DNA of 64,000 nucleotides from Bradyrhizobium elkanii USDA 76 (GTDB taxonomy: Bacteria > Pseudomonadota > Alphaproteobacteria > Rhizobiales > Xanthobacteraceae). A program made the translations under genes and the position numbers. This document shows positions 1 to 8,063 of the stretch, piece after piece (positions within the stretch are counted from its first letter, which is position 1; each line of letters begins with the position of its first letter). The notes beneath the pieces were generated by a model that ran no database searches, had not been told where the DNA came from, and saw nothing but the letters and a program-made list of their open reading frames with translations. The stretch is from positions 806,001 through 870,000 of the forward strand of contig NZ_CP066356.1 in assembly GCF_023278185.1 (NCBI RefSeq). Reading direction: 5' to 3'.

Positions 1-1
1 G

Positions 2-1879
2 GGCAAGCCGTGGGTCGCCGCGATCAACGGCCTTGCGCTCGGCGGCGGCTTCGAGATCACGCTGGCCTGCCACTACCGCGTCGCGGCTGAGAACCCCAAG
101 ACCCGGCTCGGCCTGCCCGAGATCAAGGTCGGCCTGTTCCCCGGCGCCGGCGGCACCCAGCGCGTGCCGCGTCTCGTGCAGCCGGCGGACGCGATGCAAT
201 TGCTGCTCAAGGGTGAGGCGGTCAATCTCACCCGCGCCAAGGCGCTCAACTTGATTCACGCCGTGGTGCCCGCGGCCGATCTGATCAAGGCCGCCAAGGA
301 CTGGATCAAGGGCGGCGGCAAGGCGGTCGCGCCGTGGGACGAGAAGGGCTTCAAACTGCCCGGCGGCCCGGTCTTCTCCAAGATGGGCATGCAGATGTTC
401 CCGGCCGGCAACGCGATCTACCGCCGCGAGACCTACGACAACTATCCGGCCGCTCGCGCCATCATGAGCTGCGTCTATGAAGGCCTGCAGCTGCCGATCG
501 ACGCTGCGCTGCGGGTCGAGTCGCGCTACTTCACCAAGGTGCTGCGCTCGAAGGAAGCGGCGGCGATGATCCGCTCGCTGTTCCTGTCGATGCAGGAACT
601 GAACAAGGGCGCCCGCCGCCCGGCGGGCGTGCCGCCGACCAAGGTGAAGAAGCTCGCCGTGATCGGCGCCGGCTTCATGGGCGCCAGCGTCGGCTATGTC
701 TCGGCGCAGGCCGGCATCGACGTCGTGCTGGTCGATCGCGACCAGGAGAGCGCCGACAAGGGCAAGGGCCACGCCAAGACCGTGGTCGACGGCCTGATCG
801 CCAAGGGGCGGATGAAGCAGGACGCGGCCGACGCCATCCTGGCGCGGATCTCGGCAACGGCCGACTACAACGTGATCGCAGACTGCGACCTCGTCATCGA
901 GGCCGTGTTCGAAGACCGCAAGGTCAAGGCTGACACCTATGCCAAGGCGCAGCCGCTGCTCAAGGAGGGCGCGATCTTCGCCTCCAACACCTCGACCTTG
1001 CCGATCAATTCGCTGGCCGAGGAGTTCAAGGACCAGGGCAAGTTCATCGGCATCCACTTCTTCTCGCCGGTCGAGAAGATGATGCTGGTCGAGATCATCC
1101 TCGGCAAGAACACCGGCGACGTCGCGCTGGCGACCGCACTCGACTATGTGCGCGCCATCGGCAAGACGCCCATCGTGGTGAACGACTCCCGTGGCTTCTT
1201 CGCCAACCGTTGCGTGATGCGCTACATCTCCGAGGGCAACGAGATGCTGCTCGAAGGCGTGCCGCCGGCGATGATCGAGAACACCGCCAAGATGGCCGGC
1301 ATGCCGGTCGGGCCGCTGTCGCTGCAGGACGAGGTTGCGCTTGATCTCGGCCTGAAGATCACCAAGGCGACCGAGGCCGATCTCGGCCCCAACGCGATCG
1401 ACCAGGCGCAGAAGAAGCTGATGGTCGAGATGGTCGAGAAGCAGGGCCGCTTCGGCCGCAAGAACGGCAAGGGCTTCTACGACTATCCCGAGAAGGGCAA
1501 GGGCCAGAAGAACCTGTGGCCGGGGCTCGCCAATCTGCAGCCGAAGCAGCTCGATCCCGACACGCTCAGCGTCGAGGAATTGAAGCAGCGCTTCCTGGTG
1601 GTGCAGGCGGTGGAGGCCGCGCGCACCGTCGAGGATCACGTCATCACCGACGTGCGCGAGGCCGATGTCGGCTCGATCCTCGGCTTCGGCTTCGCGCCGT
1701 TCACCGGCGGTGCGCTGTCCTACATCGACTTCATGGGCACCAAGAACTTCGTAGCGCTCTGCCACAGCTTCGAGAAGAAGTACGGCTCGCGCTTCACGCC
1801 GCCGAAGCTGCTCGAGGAGATGGCCGCCAAGGGCGAAACCTTCTACGGCCGCTTCCCGCCGAAGAAACAGGCGGCGTAA
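2..1879 (+). CDS. fadJ: 3-hydroxyacyl-CoA dehydrogenase / enoyl-CoA hydratase, FadJ/FadB type (5' partial)
   Basis: Multifunctional beta-oxidation alpha subunit that hydrates enoyl-CoA and oxidises 3-hydroxyacyl-CoA with NAD. The reading frame is already open at base 2, so the start lies outside the window; about 625 residues of a family usually near 730 are visible. The crotonase half shows the GLALGGGFE oxyanion-hole segment and the PEIKVGLFPGAGGTQR segment. A Rossmann motif GAGFMG follows near visible residue 220, then the dehydrogenase IHFFSPV (catalytic His) and SRGFFANR segments, and a C-terminal HCDH repeat. The partner thiolase gene would be expected upstream, outside the window. FadB versus FadJ cannot be separated from this fragment. 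Confidence 0.93.
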   Translation, partial: GKPWVAAINGLALGGGFEITLACHYRVAAENPKTRLGLPEIKVGLFPGAGGTQRVPRLVQPADAMQLLLKGEAVNLTRAKALNLIHAVVPAADLIKAAKDWIKGGGKAVAPWDEKGFKLPGGPVFSKMGMQMFPAGNAIYRRETYDNYPAARAIMSCVYEGLQLPIDAALRVESRYFTKVLRSKEAAAMIRSLFLSMQELNKGARRPAGVPPTKVKKLAVIGAGFMGASVGYVSAQAGIDVVLVDRDQESADKGKGHAKTVVDGLIAKGRMKQDAADAILARISATADYNVIADCDLVIEAVFEDRKVKADTYAKAQPLLKEGAIFASNTSTLPINSLAEEFKDQGKFIGIHFFSPVEKMMLVEIILGKNTGDVALATALDYVRAIGKTPIVVNDSRGFFANRCVMRYISEGNEMLLEGVPPAMIENTAKMAGMPVGPLSLQDEVALDLGLKITKATEADLGPNAIDQAQKKLMVEMVEKQGRFGRKNGKGFYDYPEKGKGQKNLWPGLANLQPKQLDPDTLSVEELKQRFLVVQAVEAARTVEDHVITDVREADVGSILGFGFAPFTGGALSYIDFMGTKNFVALCHSFEKKYGSRFTPPKLLEEMAAKGETFYGRFPPKKQAA

Positions 1880-1899
1880 ACTTCCGGGGCAAACTCGCG

Positions 1900-1940
1900 C
1901 AGGATCAAGCCGGTCATCGATCCGACTTGATCCTGTTGTG
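1900..1940 (+). terminator. possible terminator after fadJ
   Basis: CAGGATCAAG and CTTGATCCTG form a perfect 10-bp inverted repeat with a 16-base loop, starting 20 bases after the fadJ stop codon and followed by TTGTG. The U-tract is weak, so this may be only a transcript-end hairpin. Confidence 0.35.
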
Positions 1941-2055
1941 CGACGGTCATGCCGGTCAAAGTCCCGCCACGCTTGTTCCCCACTGGCACCACGCTGCTGG
2001 CATCACTCTTGCTGGTCGATCGCCGGGGCGACGATCAGCGTGAGGGTGTCGTGCG

Positions 2056-2256
2056 ATGAGTTCTGCGCTCAGGGAAAATGCCGCGGAGGTCGTGGCGAAG
2101 GATCCGTTGCCTTCGTTGCCGCCGTCGCGGTGGTGGAAGCCGCTGCGTTTGCGGGGCAAGGGCCCGTCATGGACCGGCCTCGCGCTACTCGTTCTGGCCG
2201 CGGATATTGTGCTCGCCGCGGCGGTCTGGCAGGCCGTCAATTTCTTCAGCCATTGA
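2056..2256 (+). CDS. small single-span membrane protein
   Basis: A 66-residue protein with a hydrophilic, proline-rich N-terminal half and one hydrophobic span (SWTGLALLVLAADIVLAAAV) near the C-terminus, which predicts an inner-membrane anchor. I do not recognise the family. A weak GAGGGTG lies about 10 bases before the ATG. Its last 70 bases overlap the 3' end of the convergent reading frame at 2185-2571, so at least one of the two may be wrongly delimited. Confidence 0.45.
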   Translation: MSSALRENAAEVVAKDPLPSLPPSRWWKPLRLRGKGPSWTGLALLVLAADIVLAAAVWQAVNFFSH

Positions 2257-2571
2257 GCCGTCGGTCCCCGGCGAGAGCAAGGCGCCGGCGAGATAGGCGA
2301 ACTGGTTGAAGGCGAGGCAGGCGACGACGATCGGAGCGCCGGTGGCAAAGGAAAAGCCGTCGGATTGGAGCACGATCGCCGCGAGCACCGCGACCAGCGG
2401 CGACTCCAGCATCAATGTCCAAACCCGAAAGTACAAACTGGTTGCCAGCCCAACCAGGGTGCTGGTCAATAAAAGGGTAAAGGCGATCGTCACATTTTTA
2501 GACCAGTTGGAGCGGAGGGCGCGCCGCAGGTCATAGTCGGTCAGTTGGATCGCTCGAACAAGGACGGCCAC
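2185..2571 (-). CDS. hypothetical multi-span membrane protein
   Basis: A 128-residue frame with three strongly hydrophobic stretches (NVTIAFTLLLTSTLVGLAT, LVAVLAAIVL and APIVVACLAFNQFAYLAGAL), so probably an integral inner-membrane protein. The start is an upstream ATG followed by a short basic segment. The last 25 residues are antisense to the small plus-strand gene at 2056-2256 and look non-native, suggesting that the original stop has been lost. The composition is less GC-rich than that of the neighbours. Function unknown. Confidence 0.45.
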   Translation of the reverse strand: MAVLVRAIQLTDYDLRRALRSNWSKNVTIAFTLLLTSTLVGLATSLYFRVWTLMLESPLVAVLAAIVLQSDGFSFATGAPIVVACLAFNQFAYLAGALLSPGTDGSMAEEIDGLPDRRGEHNIRGQNE

Positions 2572-2679
2572 GCCCTCAGCCGGAACTACACCGACTTAGT
2601 ATTAATCGGTATAATGCAGGTTAAATTGGGACGTTCCGCCGCCGGTGTCGAGAAAAGGGATCGGCGAATCCACAACAAA

Positions 2680-2712
2680 GAAGAGCCGGATCGGCCGACC
2701 CGGCTCTTTCGC
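2680..2712 (-). terminator. intrinsic terminator of the GST gene
   Basis: On the minus strand the GST stop codon is followed within about 25 bases by GAGCCGG paired with CCGGCTC over a 10-base loop, then TTCTTTGTTG. The position and T-rich tail fit a rho-independent terminator. Confidence 0.5.
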
Positions 2713-2729
2713 GGTCGTGGTGAGCGAGC

Positions 2730-3347
2730 TCAGGCCGCCTTGAGCAGGCCTTCCTTCTTCAGCGCCTCCTGCACCTTCGGGCGCGCCGCGACGCGGGCCT
2801 TGTAGGCGGTCACGTGCGGCAGGCCGGAGAGATCGAAGCCGAGCCGGTCCTGCGCCCACATGATCATGGTGAAGAGGTAGCCGTCGGCGACCGTGAACTG
2901 GTTGCCCATCAGATAGTCGCGTCCGGCGAGCTGGCTCTCGACATATTTGAACTTGCCCATGGCGCGGTCCTTGAAGAAGGCCTTGGCGTCGTCGGCGAGC
3001 ACGGGCGAGAACATCGGGCCGAGATTCTTGTGCAGCTCGGTCGTGGTGTAGTTCAGCCATTCGAGCAGCTTGTAGCGCTCGTTGGAGTCCCTCGCCGGCG
3101 CCAGCTTCTTGTCGGCGGCCTTGTCGGCGATCATCTGGATGATGATCGGCCCTTCGGTGACCATCTCGCCGGTATCCAGCGCCAGCGCCGGCACCTGGCC
3201 CTTAGGGTTCACCTGGAGGAAATCGTCGCCGTTTTCGAGCTTCTTGGCGCGCAGATCGACCTTGACCAGGTCGTACGGGAGCCCGGCCTCGAGCAGGGCG
3301 ATATGGGGGGAGAGGGAGCAGGCACCGGGGGTGTAATAAAGCTTCAT
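2730..3347 (-). CDS. gstA: glutathione S-transferase, beta-class GstA type
   Basis: Cytosolic glutathione transferase of 205 residues. The N-terminal thioredoxin-like domain begins MKLYYTPGACSLSPHIAL, with the Cys-10 typical of bacterial beta-class enzymes. The glutathione-binding segment NPKGQVPAL and the TEGPIIIQMIAD (E/S-P) motif follow, and the second half is the all-alpha C-terminal domain. The start was chosen at the ATG preceded by AAGGGAAGGAA; a longer frame upstream lacks family similarity. It is divergent from a MarR regulator 130 bases away, which suggests regulation by that protein. Confidence 0.9.
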   Translation of the reverse strand: MKLYYTPGACSLSPHIALLEAGLPYDLVKVDLRAKKLENGDDFLQVNPKGQVPALALDTGEMVTEGPIIIQMIADKAADKKLAPARDSNERYKLLEWLNYTTTELHKNLGPMFSPVLADDAKAFFKDRAMGKFKYVESQLAGRDYLMGNQFTVADGYLFTMIMWAQDRLGFDLSGLPHVTAYKARVAARPKVQEALKKEGLLKAA

Positions 3348-3401
3348 GGGGGTATTCCTTCCCTTGTTCTTGGCGTCCGGAGAGGGATTGCCTACATGCG
3401 C

Positions 3402-3429
3402 CTGCATGAAATAGTCAAGATTGATGCAG
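3402..3429. promoter_or_regulatory. inverted repeat in the gst/marR divergent promoter region
   Basis: CTGCAT-N16-ATGCAG lies in the 130-base region between the divergent gst and marR genes, with a further ATGCAT directly after it. A TTGACT on the minus strand inside the repeat could serve as the -35 of gst. MarR proteins bind short palindromes in such positions, so this is a candidate operator; no consensus match was tested. Confidence 0.35.
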
Positions 3430-3477
3430 ATGCATTCAGTGCGGTACAGTCGGTGCCGGACCCCTATGAGCTAGATC

Positions 3478-4002
3478 ATGAAACGCAAGCTATCGAGCGA
3501 AGCGACGGCCGCCTGGATCCGCCTGATGCGGGTGCCGAGCCGGGTGCTGGACTGCGTCGAGCAGGATTTGAAGAAGGCCGGTTTTCCGCCGCTCGCCTGG
3601 TATGACGCCTTGCTCGAGCTGTCCCGCGCGCCGTCGGGCGAACTGCGCCCGGTCGAGCTCGAGCGCCAGATGCTGATCCCGCAATATTCGACCTCGCGGC
3701 TGATCGACAAGCTGGTCGACGAGGGGCTCGCCGCCCGGCGCGAATGCAAGATCGACAAGCGCGGCCAGTTCGTCGAGATCACCGAGGCCGGACGCGAGCT
3801 GCAGAAGCGGATGTGGAATGCCTATTCGGCCGCGATCGACAAGCATGTCGGCTCCAAATTGTCCGACGCCGACGCGACCAGGCTGTGCGGTCTGCTCGAC
3901 CGGCTCGGCTGCGCCTGCGGCGACGCCAAAGGCGACGTCAAGAACGAGACCAAGGCTGATAGCAAGGCTGCGCCTGCGCGAGACGGCGTGCCTGCCCGAT
4001 GA
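3478..4002 (+). CDS. MarR-family transcriptional regulator
   Basis: A 174-residue winged-helix regulator. The MarR core spans roughly residues 20-140: the recognition segment IPQYSTSRLIDKLVDEGLAARR is followed by the wing CKIDKRGQFVEITEAGREL, which contains the D-R/G wing signature. The C-terminal tail is lysine- and alanine-rich with two Cys (CACGD) and looks unstructured. It is divergent from gstA and probably controls it and itself. The effector is unknown, though an electrophile or aromatic ligand would be usual for MarR-GST pairs. Confidence 0.85.
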   Translation: MKRKLSSEATAAWIRLMRVPSRVLDCVEQDLKKAGFPPLAWYDALLELSRAPSGELRPVELERQMLIPQYSTSRLIDKLVDEGLAARRECKIDKRGQFVEITEAGRELQKRMWNAYSAAIDKHVGSKLSDADATRLCGLLDRLGCACGDAKGDVKNETKADSKAAPARDGVPAR

Positions 4003-4095
4003 TATTGCTGATTCCATCATCCGCAGCCGTTGTGGCTCGCGGATGTCCCTGCCACCGCGCGCCTTCGATCGAAGCGCCCTTGAGTTGGATTATCT

Positions 4096-5466
4096 ATGGC
4101 GCGTGACCAGATCGATATGACGCCGCTGCAGTCGCGCGACGAGCTCGTGGCGTGGCTTGAAGCCGGCGTGAAGCCTGAGTCCGAATTCCGGATCGGCACC
4201 GAGCACGAGAAGACTCCGTTCACGCTCGAGGGCCATCAGCCCGTGCCCTATGAGGGCGCCAAGGGCATCGGCGCGCTGCTCGAGGGCATGAAGCTCTTGC
4301 TCGGCTGGGAGCCGATCATGGAGCGCGGCAACATCATCGGCCTCTATGACGTCACCGGCGGCGGCGCGATTTCGCTCGAGCCGGGCGGGCAGTTCGAACT
4401 GTCGGGCGCGCCGGTCGAAACCGTGCATCAGACGCAGTCGGAATTGATGGCGCATCTGGCGCAGGTGCGGGAGATCGCAACCCCGCTCGGCATCGGCTTC
4501 CTCGGCCTCGGCATGACGCCGTCCTGGTCGCGCGCGCAGATCCCCGTGATGCCCAAGGGGCGTTACAAGATCATGCGAAACTACATGCCTAAGGTCGGCA
4601 AATACGGCCTCGACATGATGTTCCGGACCTGCACGGTGCAGACCAATCTCGACTTCTCCTCCGAAGCCGACATGGTGAAGAAGCTGCGCGTGTCGCTGGC
4701 GTTGCAGCCGATCGCGACCGCCTTGTTCGCCAACTCGCCGTTCACCGAAGGCAAGCCCAACGGCTTCCTGTCGTTCCGTTCCGAGATCTGGCGCGACACC
4801 GACAATGCGCGCAGCGGCATGGTGCCGTTCGCGTTCGAGGACGGCATGGGATTCGAGCGCTATGTCGATTACGCGCTCGACGTTCCGATGTATTTCGTCA
4901 AGCGCGGCGAGGAATATATCGACGTCTCGGGCTCCTCGTTCCGGGATTTCTTCGCCGGCAAGAATGCCGCCCTCCCGGGCGAGCGTCCGACCTTGTCGGA
5001 CTGGGCCAATCACCTCTCGACGATCTTCCCCGAGGTGCGGCTGAAGCGCTACCTCGAAATGCGCGGCGCCGACGGCGTGCCGTGGGGCCGGCTGCCGGCG
5101 CTGCCGGCGTTCTGGGTCGGGCTGCTCTACGACAATGACAACCTCGATGCCGCCTGGGACATCGTCCGCCACTGGACCGCGCCGGAGCGGCAGGCGCTGC
5201 GTGACGACGTGCCGCGTTTCGGCTTCAAGTCGCGGATCAAGGACCGCTATTTGTTCGAGATCGCCAAGGAGTGCCTGATCCTGTCGCATGCCGGATTGCG
5301 GCGGCGCGGACGGATCGATCATCTCGGACGCGACGAGAGCCGTTTCCTCGAGCCGCTCGAGCGCATCATCGAGACCGGCCGCTCGCCGGCGGAGGAGATG
5401 CTGGAGAAGTTCAACGGCCCCTGGAAGGGCTCGGTGGAACCGGCCTATCAGGAGTACGCGTTCTAA
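4096..5466 (+). CDS. gshA: glutamate-cysteine ligase, alphaproteobacterial/plant type
   Basis: ATP-dependent first step of glutathione synthesis in the cytosol. The 456-residue length and the segments FRIGTEHEK, GGAISLEPGGQFELSG and RYKIMRNYMPKVG match the class shared by rhizobia and plants (GCS2 family) rather than the E. coli type. The acidic residues of EHEK and SLEPGGQFELSG form the metal/ATP site in this family. It stands alone between marR and a PAN-domain gene. The nearby GST gives a functional link through glutathione, but the two are not in one operon. Confidence 0.92.
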   Translation: MARDQIDMTPLQSRDELVAWLEAGVKPESEFRIGTEHEKTPFTLEGHQPVPYEGAKGIGALLEGMKLLLGWEPIMERGNIIGLYDVTGGGAISLEPGGQFELSGAPVETVHQTQSELMAHLAQVREIATPLGIGFLGLGMTPSWSRAQIPVMPKGRYKIMRNYMPKVGKYGLDMMFRTCTVQTNLDFSSEADMVKKLRVSLALQPIATALFANSPFTEGKPNGFLSFRSEIWRDTDNARSGMVPFAFEDGMGFERYVDYALDVPMYFVKRGEEYIDVSGSSFRDFFAGKNAALPGERPTLSDWANHLSTIFPEVRLKRYLEMRGADGVPWGRLPALPAFWVGLLYDNDNLDAAWDIVRHWTAPERQALRDDVPRFGFKSRIKDRYLFEIAKECLILSHAGLRRRGRIDHLGRDESRFLEPLERIIETGRSPAEEMLEKFNGPWKGSVEPAYQEYAF

Positions 5467-5609
5467 TCCCCGCTTGGTCCCAATCCGAGCCCGAAACGCG
5501 CGTGAACGGCGGTGGTGTCGCACCCGCCGTTCATCCGCCGTACAGGTTCATGGCGTTCAAATGACGCCCCGCTAAACGCGCGGGACTGCGCGAATTTGAA
5601 AGCAATCTC

Positions 5610-6167
5610 ATGGGGATAGGCCGCCACTTTAGGGCGTGTGTGGTGATGTTTGCGGTCCTTGCGGCCGCTGTCGTCGCGCGCCCGGCATTGGCGCAGACCA
5701 ATTTCGACCGTCCCGGCGGCGACTATCTGAACGCGCCGGTGACGACGGGCGATCCGGCCGATTGCGCGCTGACCTGCGAGCGCGACCGCCGCTGCCGCGC
5801 CTGGAGCTTCAACTATCCGACCGACGCCAACAACGGCGCGGTGTGCTGGCTGAAGAGCACCGTGCCGCCACGGGTGCAGAACGTCTGCTGCGTCTCCGGG
5901 GTGCGCGGCGCAGGCGTGGTCGAACCGCGCAACGGCGCCATCGAAACCTCGATCGACCGCCTCGGCGGCGACTACAAGAATTTCGAGTTGAAGGGCAGCG
6001 ACGGCGGCGACGAGGCCTGCCAGGCCGCCTGCACCGCTGACAACAAGTGCCGCGCCTGGACCTACGCCCGCCCCGGCTATGCCGGCCGTGACGCGCATTG
6101 CTTCCTGAAAAAAGAGATCAAGCCGCCGCGCCGCAAGGCGGGGTTCACGTCGGGCGTGGTGCGGTGA
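5610..6167 (+). CDS. secreted protein with two PAN/apple domains
   Basis: A 185-residue exported protein. Residues 1-28 form a signal peptide ending ARPALAQ. Two similar modules follow, each with the pattern (F/I)DRxGGDY, then C-x3-C and CRAW(S/T)(F/Y), which is the PAN_4/apple arrangement; the Cys pairs would form disulfides in the periplasm. Such domains usually bind protein or carbohydrate; the ligand here is unknown. The second module ends with a basic segment (KKEIKPPRRKAG). A repeat element (6171-6261) follows directly. Confidence 0.8.
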   Translation: MGIGRHFRACVVMFAVLAAAVVARPALAQTNFDRPGGDYLNAPVTTGDPADCALTCERDRRCRAWSFNYPTDANNGAVCWLKSTVPPRVQNVCCVSGVRGAGVVEPRNGAIETSIDRLGGDYKNFELKGSDGGDEACQAACTADNKCRAWTYARPGYAGRDAHCFLKKEIKPPRRKAGFTSGVVR

Positions 6168-6170
6168 CTC

Positions 6171-6261
6171 CGTAGCCCGGATGGAGTGAAGCGCAATCCG
6201 GGGCCGCGCTCACCGCGGATGGACCAGTCCCGGATTTCGCTGCGCTTCATCCGGGCTACGA
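6171..6261. repeat. REP-A dispersed palindromic repeat, full copy
   Basis: Two outward arms, TAGCCCGGATGGAGTGAAGC and its near-complement GCGCTTCATCCGGGCTA, are separated by a short spacer and can fold into a long hairpin. The same arm sequence recurs at 7204-7282, 11908-11944 and 58472-58696, always between genes. It may act as a transcript-end hairpin between the convergent flanking genes. Confidence 0.8.
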
Positions 6262-6273
6262 AGCGACGACAGG

Positions 6274-6839
6274 CTACTCCGCCGCCAGCACCGTGAGCTC
6301 CGGCCACAGCGCCTTCCACCGCTCAGCCTTCGTCGCATAGTTCGCCGGCGAAAAATTGGGGGTCCGGTTCGGCCGCACGATCATGCCGGCGACATCATCG
6401 AAGCCGTTCGGCGCATAGACGTCGTAGCCGCGCGTGGTGCGGCGGATGCCGATCTGCGTGTTTTCGGTGAGGAAGCGGTCGATGCCGTCGGTCGAACGCG
6501 ACAGCGCCGGGTAGGGCAGGCCGTGCTTTTCGGGATACCAGAGATGGACGCGGGCCTGGTTGCGTACCTCGATCGCGACACCCAGATGTCCAAGCCGTGC
6601 CTTGAGCTCGCGGATCACCGCGTCCTCGGCCTCCCATGAGGTATCCGGATCGAAATAGAAGATGTCGTGGTCGCTGATGCCGTAATCGAGCGGCCGGCGG
6701 TCAGCACGTTCCACACGGTCTGCACCAGGCAGCCGGCGACCAGCCATGCATCGGGCAGCGCAAAGCGGTACAGCTCGTCAGCGACGGCTTGATTGGCCGG
6801 GTTGCGCAGCGCGGCCGTGAGGAATTCGTCCTGCGTCAC
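6274..6839 (-). pseudogene. nucleotidyltransferase family protein (PF06042-like), frameshifted
   Basis: The protein is split between two frames. The N-terminal part (GTG at 6839; MTQDEFLTAALRNPANQAVA, then DAWLVAGCLVQTVWNVL) is intact to about 6705. The continuation GRPLDYGISDHDIFYFDPD lies in another frame and runs to the stop at 6274. Together they give the usual ~190-residue nucleotidyltransferase with the metal-binding DHDIFYFD motif. One base appears to be missing in the GC-rich run near 6700-6712. The start GTG overlaps the stop of the upstream MmcQ gene (GTGA). A real mutation and a sequencing error cannot be told apart here. Confidence 0.8.
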
Positions 6840-7183
6840 GACGAGGCGGTCGCGTCGGTGTCCCGGACCGCCTTCCTCGATGCCAGCGTGCGCCAGCGCC
6901 GGCGCAGCAAGGGCTCGACGGCGGCGCGCTTGGCCTTCGACAGGCGGATCAGGACCGTCGGGTAGTCGCGGTAGTGATCGGTGAAGTAGAACACCTTGGG
7001 CTGATGCTCGACTAGCATGTCGCGCTCATCCGGCGGTACGCCCGGCATCACCAGACTGTCGCCGTCCTCCTTGAGCCGCACCAGCATCTTGTTGCGCACC
7101 TTCAGCGCCGGCGTGCCGTAGGAAGAACCGTCCTCGACCTCCGGCCACGCCAGCGCGATGTGTCTGATGTCGTCGAAGGTCAC
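6836..7183 (-). CDS. MmcQ/YjbR family protein
   Basis: About 115 residues with the family layout: an N-terminal FDDIRHIALAWPEVEDGSSYG segment, the GTPALKVRNKMLVRL strand pair, then a C-terminal helix. YjbR-type proteins have a CyaY-like fold and unknown, possibly DNA-binding, function. The GTG start at 7183 was chosen because GAGAGG precedes it by 6 bases; the longer frame runs into repeat DNA. The stop overlaps the start of the frameshifted nucleotidyltransferase by 4 bases, so the two are translationally coupled. Confidence 0.78.
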   Translation of the reverse strand: MTFDDIRHIALAWPEVEDGSSYGTPALKVRNKMLVRLKEDGDSLVMPGVPPDERDMLVEHQPKVFYFTDHYRDYPTVLIRLSKAKRAAVEPLLRRRWRTLASRKAVRDTDATASS

Positions 7184-7203
7184 GACTGACCTCTCGCGGG
7201 GAA

Positions 7204-7282
7204 TGTAGCCCGGATGAGCGCAGCGATATCCGGGACGGCCTCGACACATGCCCCGGATGTCGCTGCGCTCATCCGGGCTACG
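7204..7282. repeat. REP-A dispersed palindromic repeat, full copy
   Basis: TAGCCCGGATGAGCGCAGCG at the left and CGCTGCGCTCATCCGGGCTA at the right are perfect reverse complements, giving a 20-bp stem. It lies upstream of the MmcQ gene and downstream of lepB on the same strand, where it may end the lepB transcript. Confidence 0.85.
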
Positions 7283-7292
7283 CGCTATGCGT

Positions 7293-8063
7293 CTACTGGA
7301 CCGAGGTGAAGAAGCGCGCGAGGCGGAAGCCTGAGAGCCAGGTCCAGACCGGCTGGCTGCGGATGCCGAGGTCCCAGGAGCCGACCACGGCGTCGGCGCG
7401 GCCGATCAGATTGTCGATCGGCAACAGGCCGACGCCGCCGTCGCGCACAGGCACGCGGCTGTCGGCGGAATTGTCCCGGTTGTCGCCGAGCACGAACAGT
7501 TTGCCGGGCGGCACCGTCACCTCTTGGGTGTTGTCGAGCCGGCCGTTGTCGCGGATCTTGAAGATCGCGTGGTTGACGCCGTTCGGCAGCGTCTCGATAT
7601 AGCGATACGCCTCCTCGCCGCCGCCGCGATCGTCTTCGGCGAAGCCGGTGCCGTCGGGCTTCAGCGTCGCCGCATGATCGTTGATGAAGAGCTGACCCTG
7701 CCGCATCTGGATGCGGTCGCCGGGCAGCCCGACCACGCGCTTGACCCAGGCCTGCGAGCGGTCGCCCGGCCAGCGGAACACCACGACGTCGCCGCGCTTC
7801 GGCGTCTCGCCGAACACGCGGCCGGTTTCCGGCAGCGTGATCTGGATCGGCAGCGAAGCCGCGCCGTAGCCATACGGATATTTCGAGGCGACCAGCGCGT
7901 CGCCGATCAGCAGCGTCGGCTCCATCGATCCCGACGGCACGTAGAACGGCTCGGCGATCGCGCCCTTGGCGAGGAACACGACGGCCACGATCGCGGCCAG
8001 TTGCACGGCCTGTCCGCGCCAGCTGGTCGGCTTGGCCGTCACGACTTCGTTTCCGCTGCTCAC
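7293..8063 (-). CDS. lepB: signal peptidase I
   Basis: Inner-membrane peptidase that removes Sec signal peptides. A 256-residue protein with one N-terminal span (about residues 19-36), then PSGSMEPTL containing the catalytic Ser-46, and the Lys-bearing box WVKRVVGLPGD. The C-terminal box GDNRDNSADSR is also present. The start is GTG at 8063, whose G is the last base of the tldD stop codon (TAGTG), so translation is coupled to tldD. The C-terminus (FFTSVQ) is short, as in paralogous LepB of rhizobia; whether it is the only signal peptidase of the strain cannot be judged. Confidence 0.92.
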   Translation of the reverse strand: MSSGNEVVTAKPTSWRGQAVQLAAIVAVVFLAKGAIAEPFYVPSGSMEPTLLIGDALVASKYPYGYGAASLPIQITLPETGRVFGETPKRGDVVVFRWPGDRSQAWVKRVVGLPGDRIQMRQGQLFINDHAATLKPDGTGFAEDDRGGGEEAYRYIETLPNGVNHAIFKIRDNGRLDNTQEVTVPPGKLFVLGDNRDNSADSRVPVRDGGVGLLPIDNLIGRADAVVGSWDLGIRSQPVWTWLSGFRLARFFTSVQ

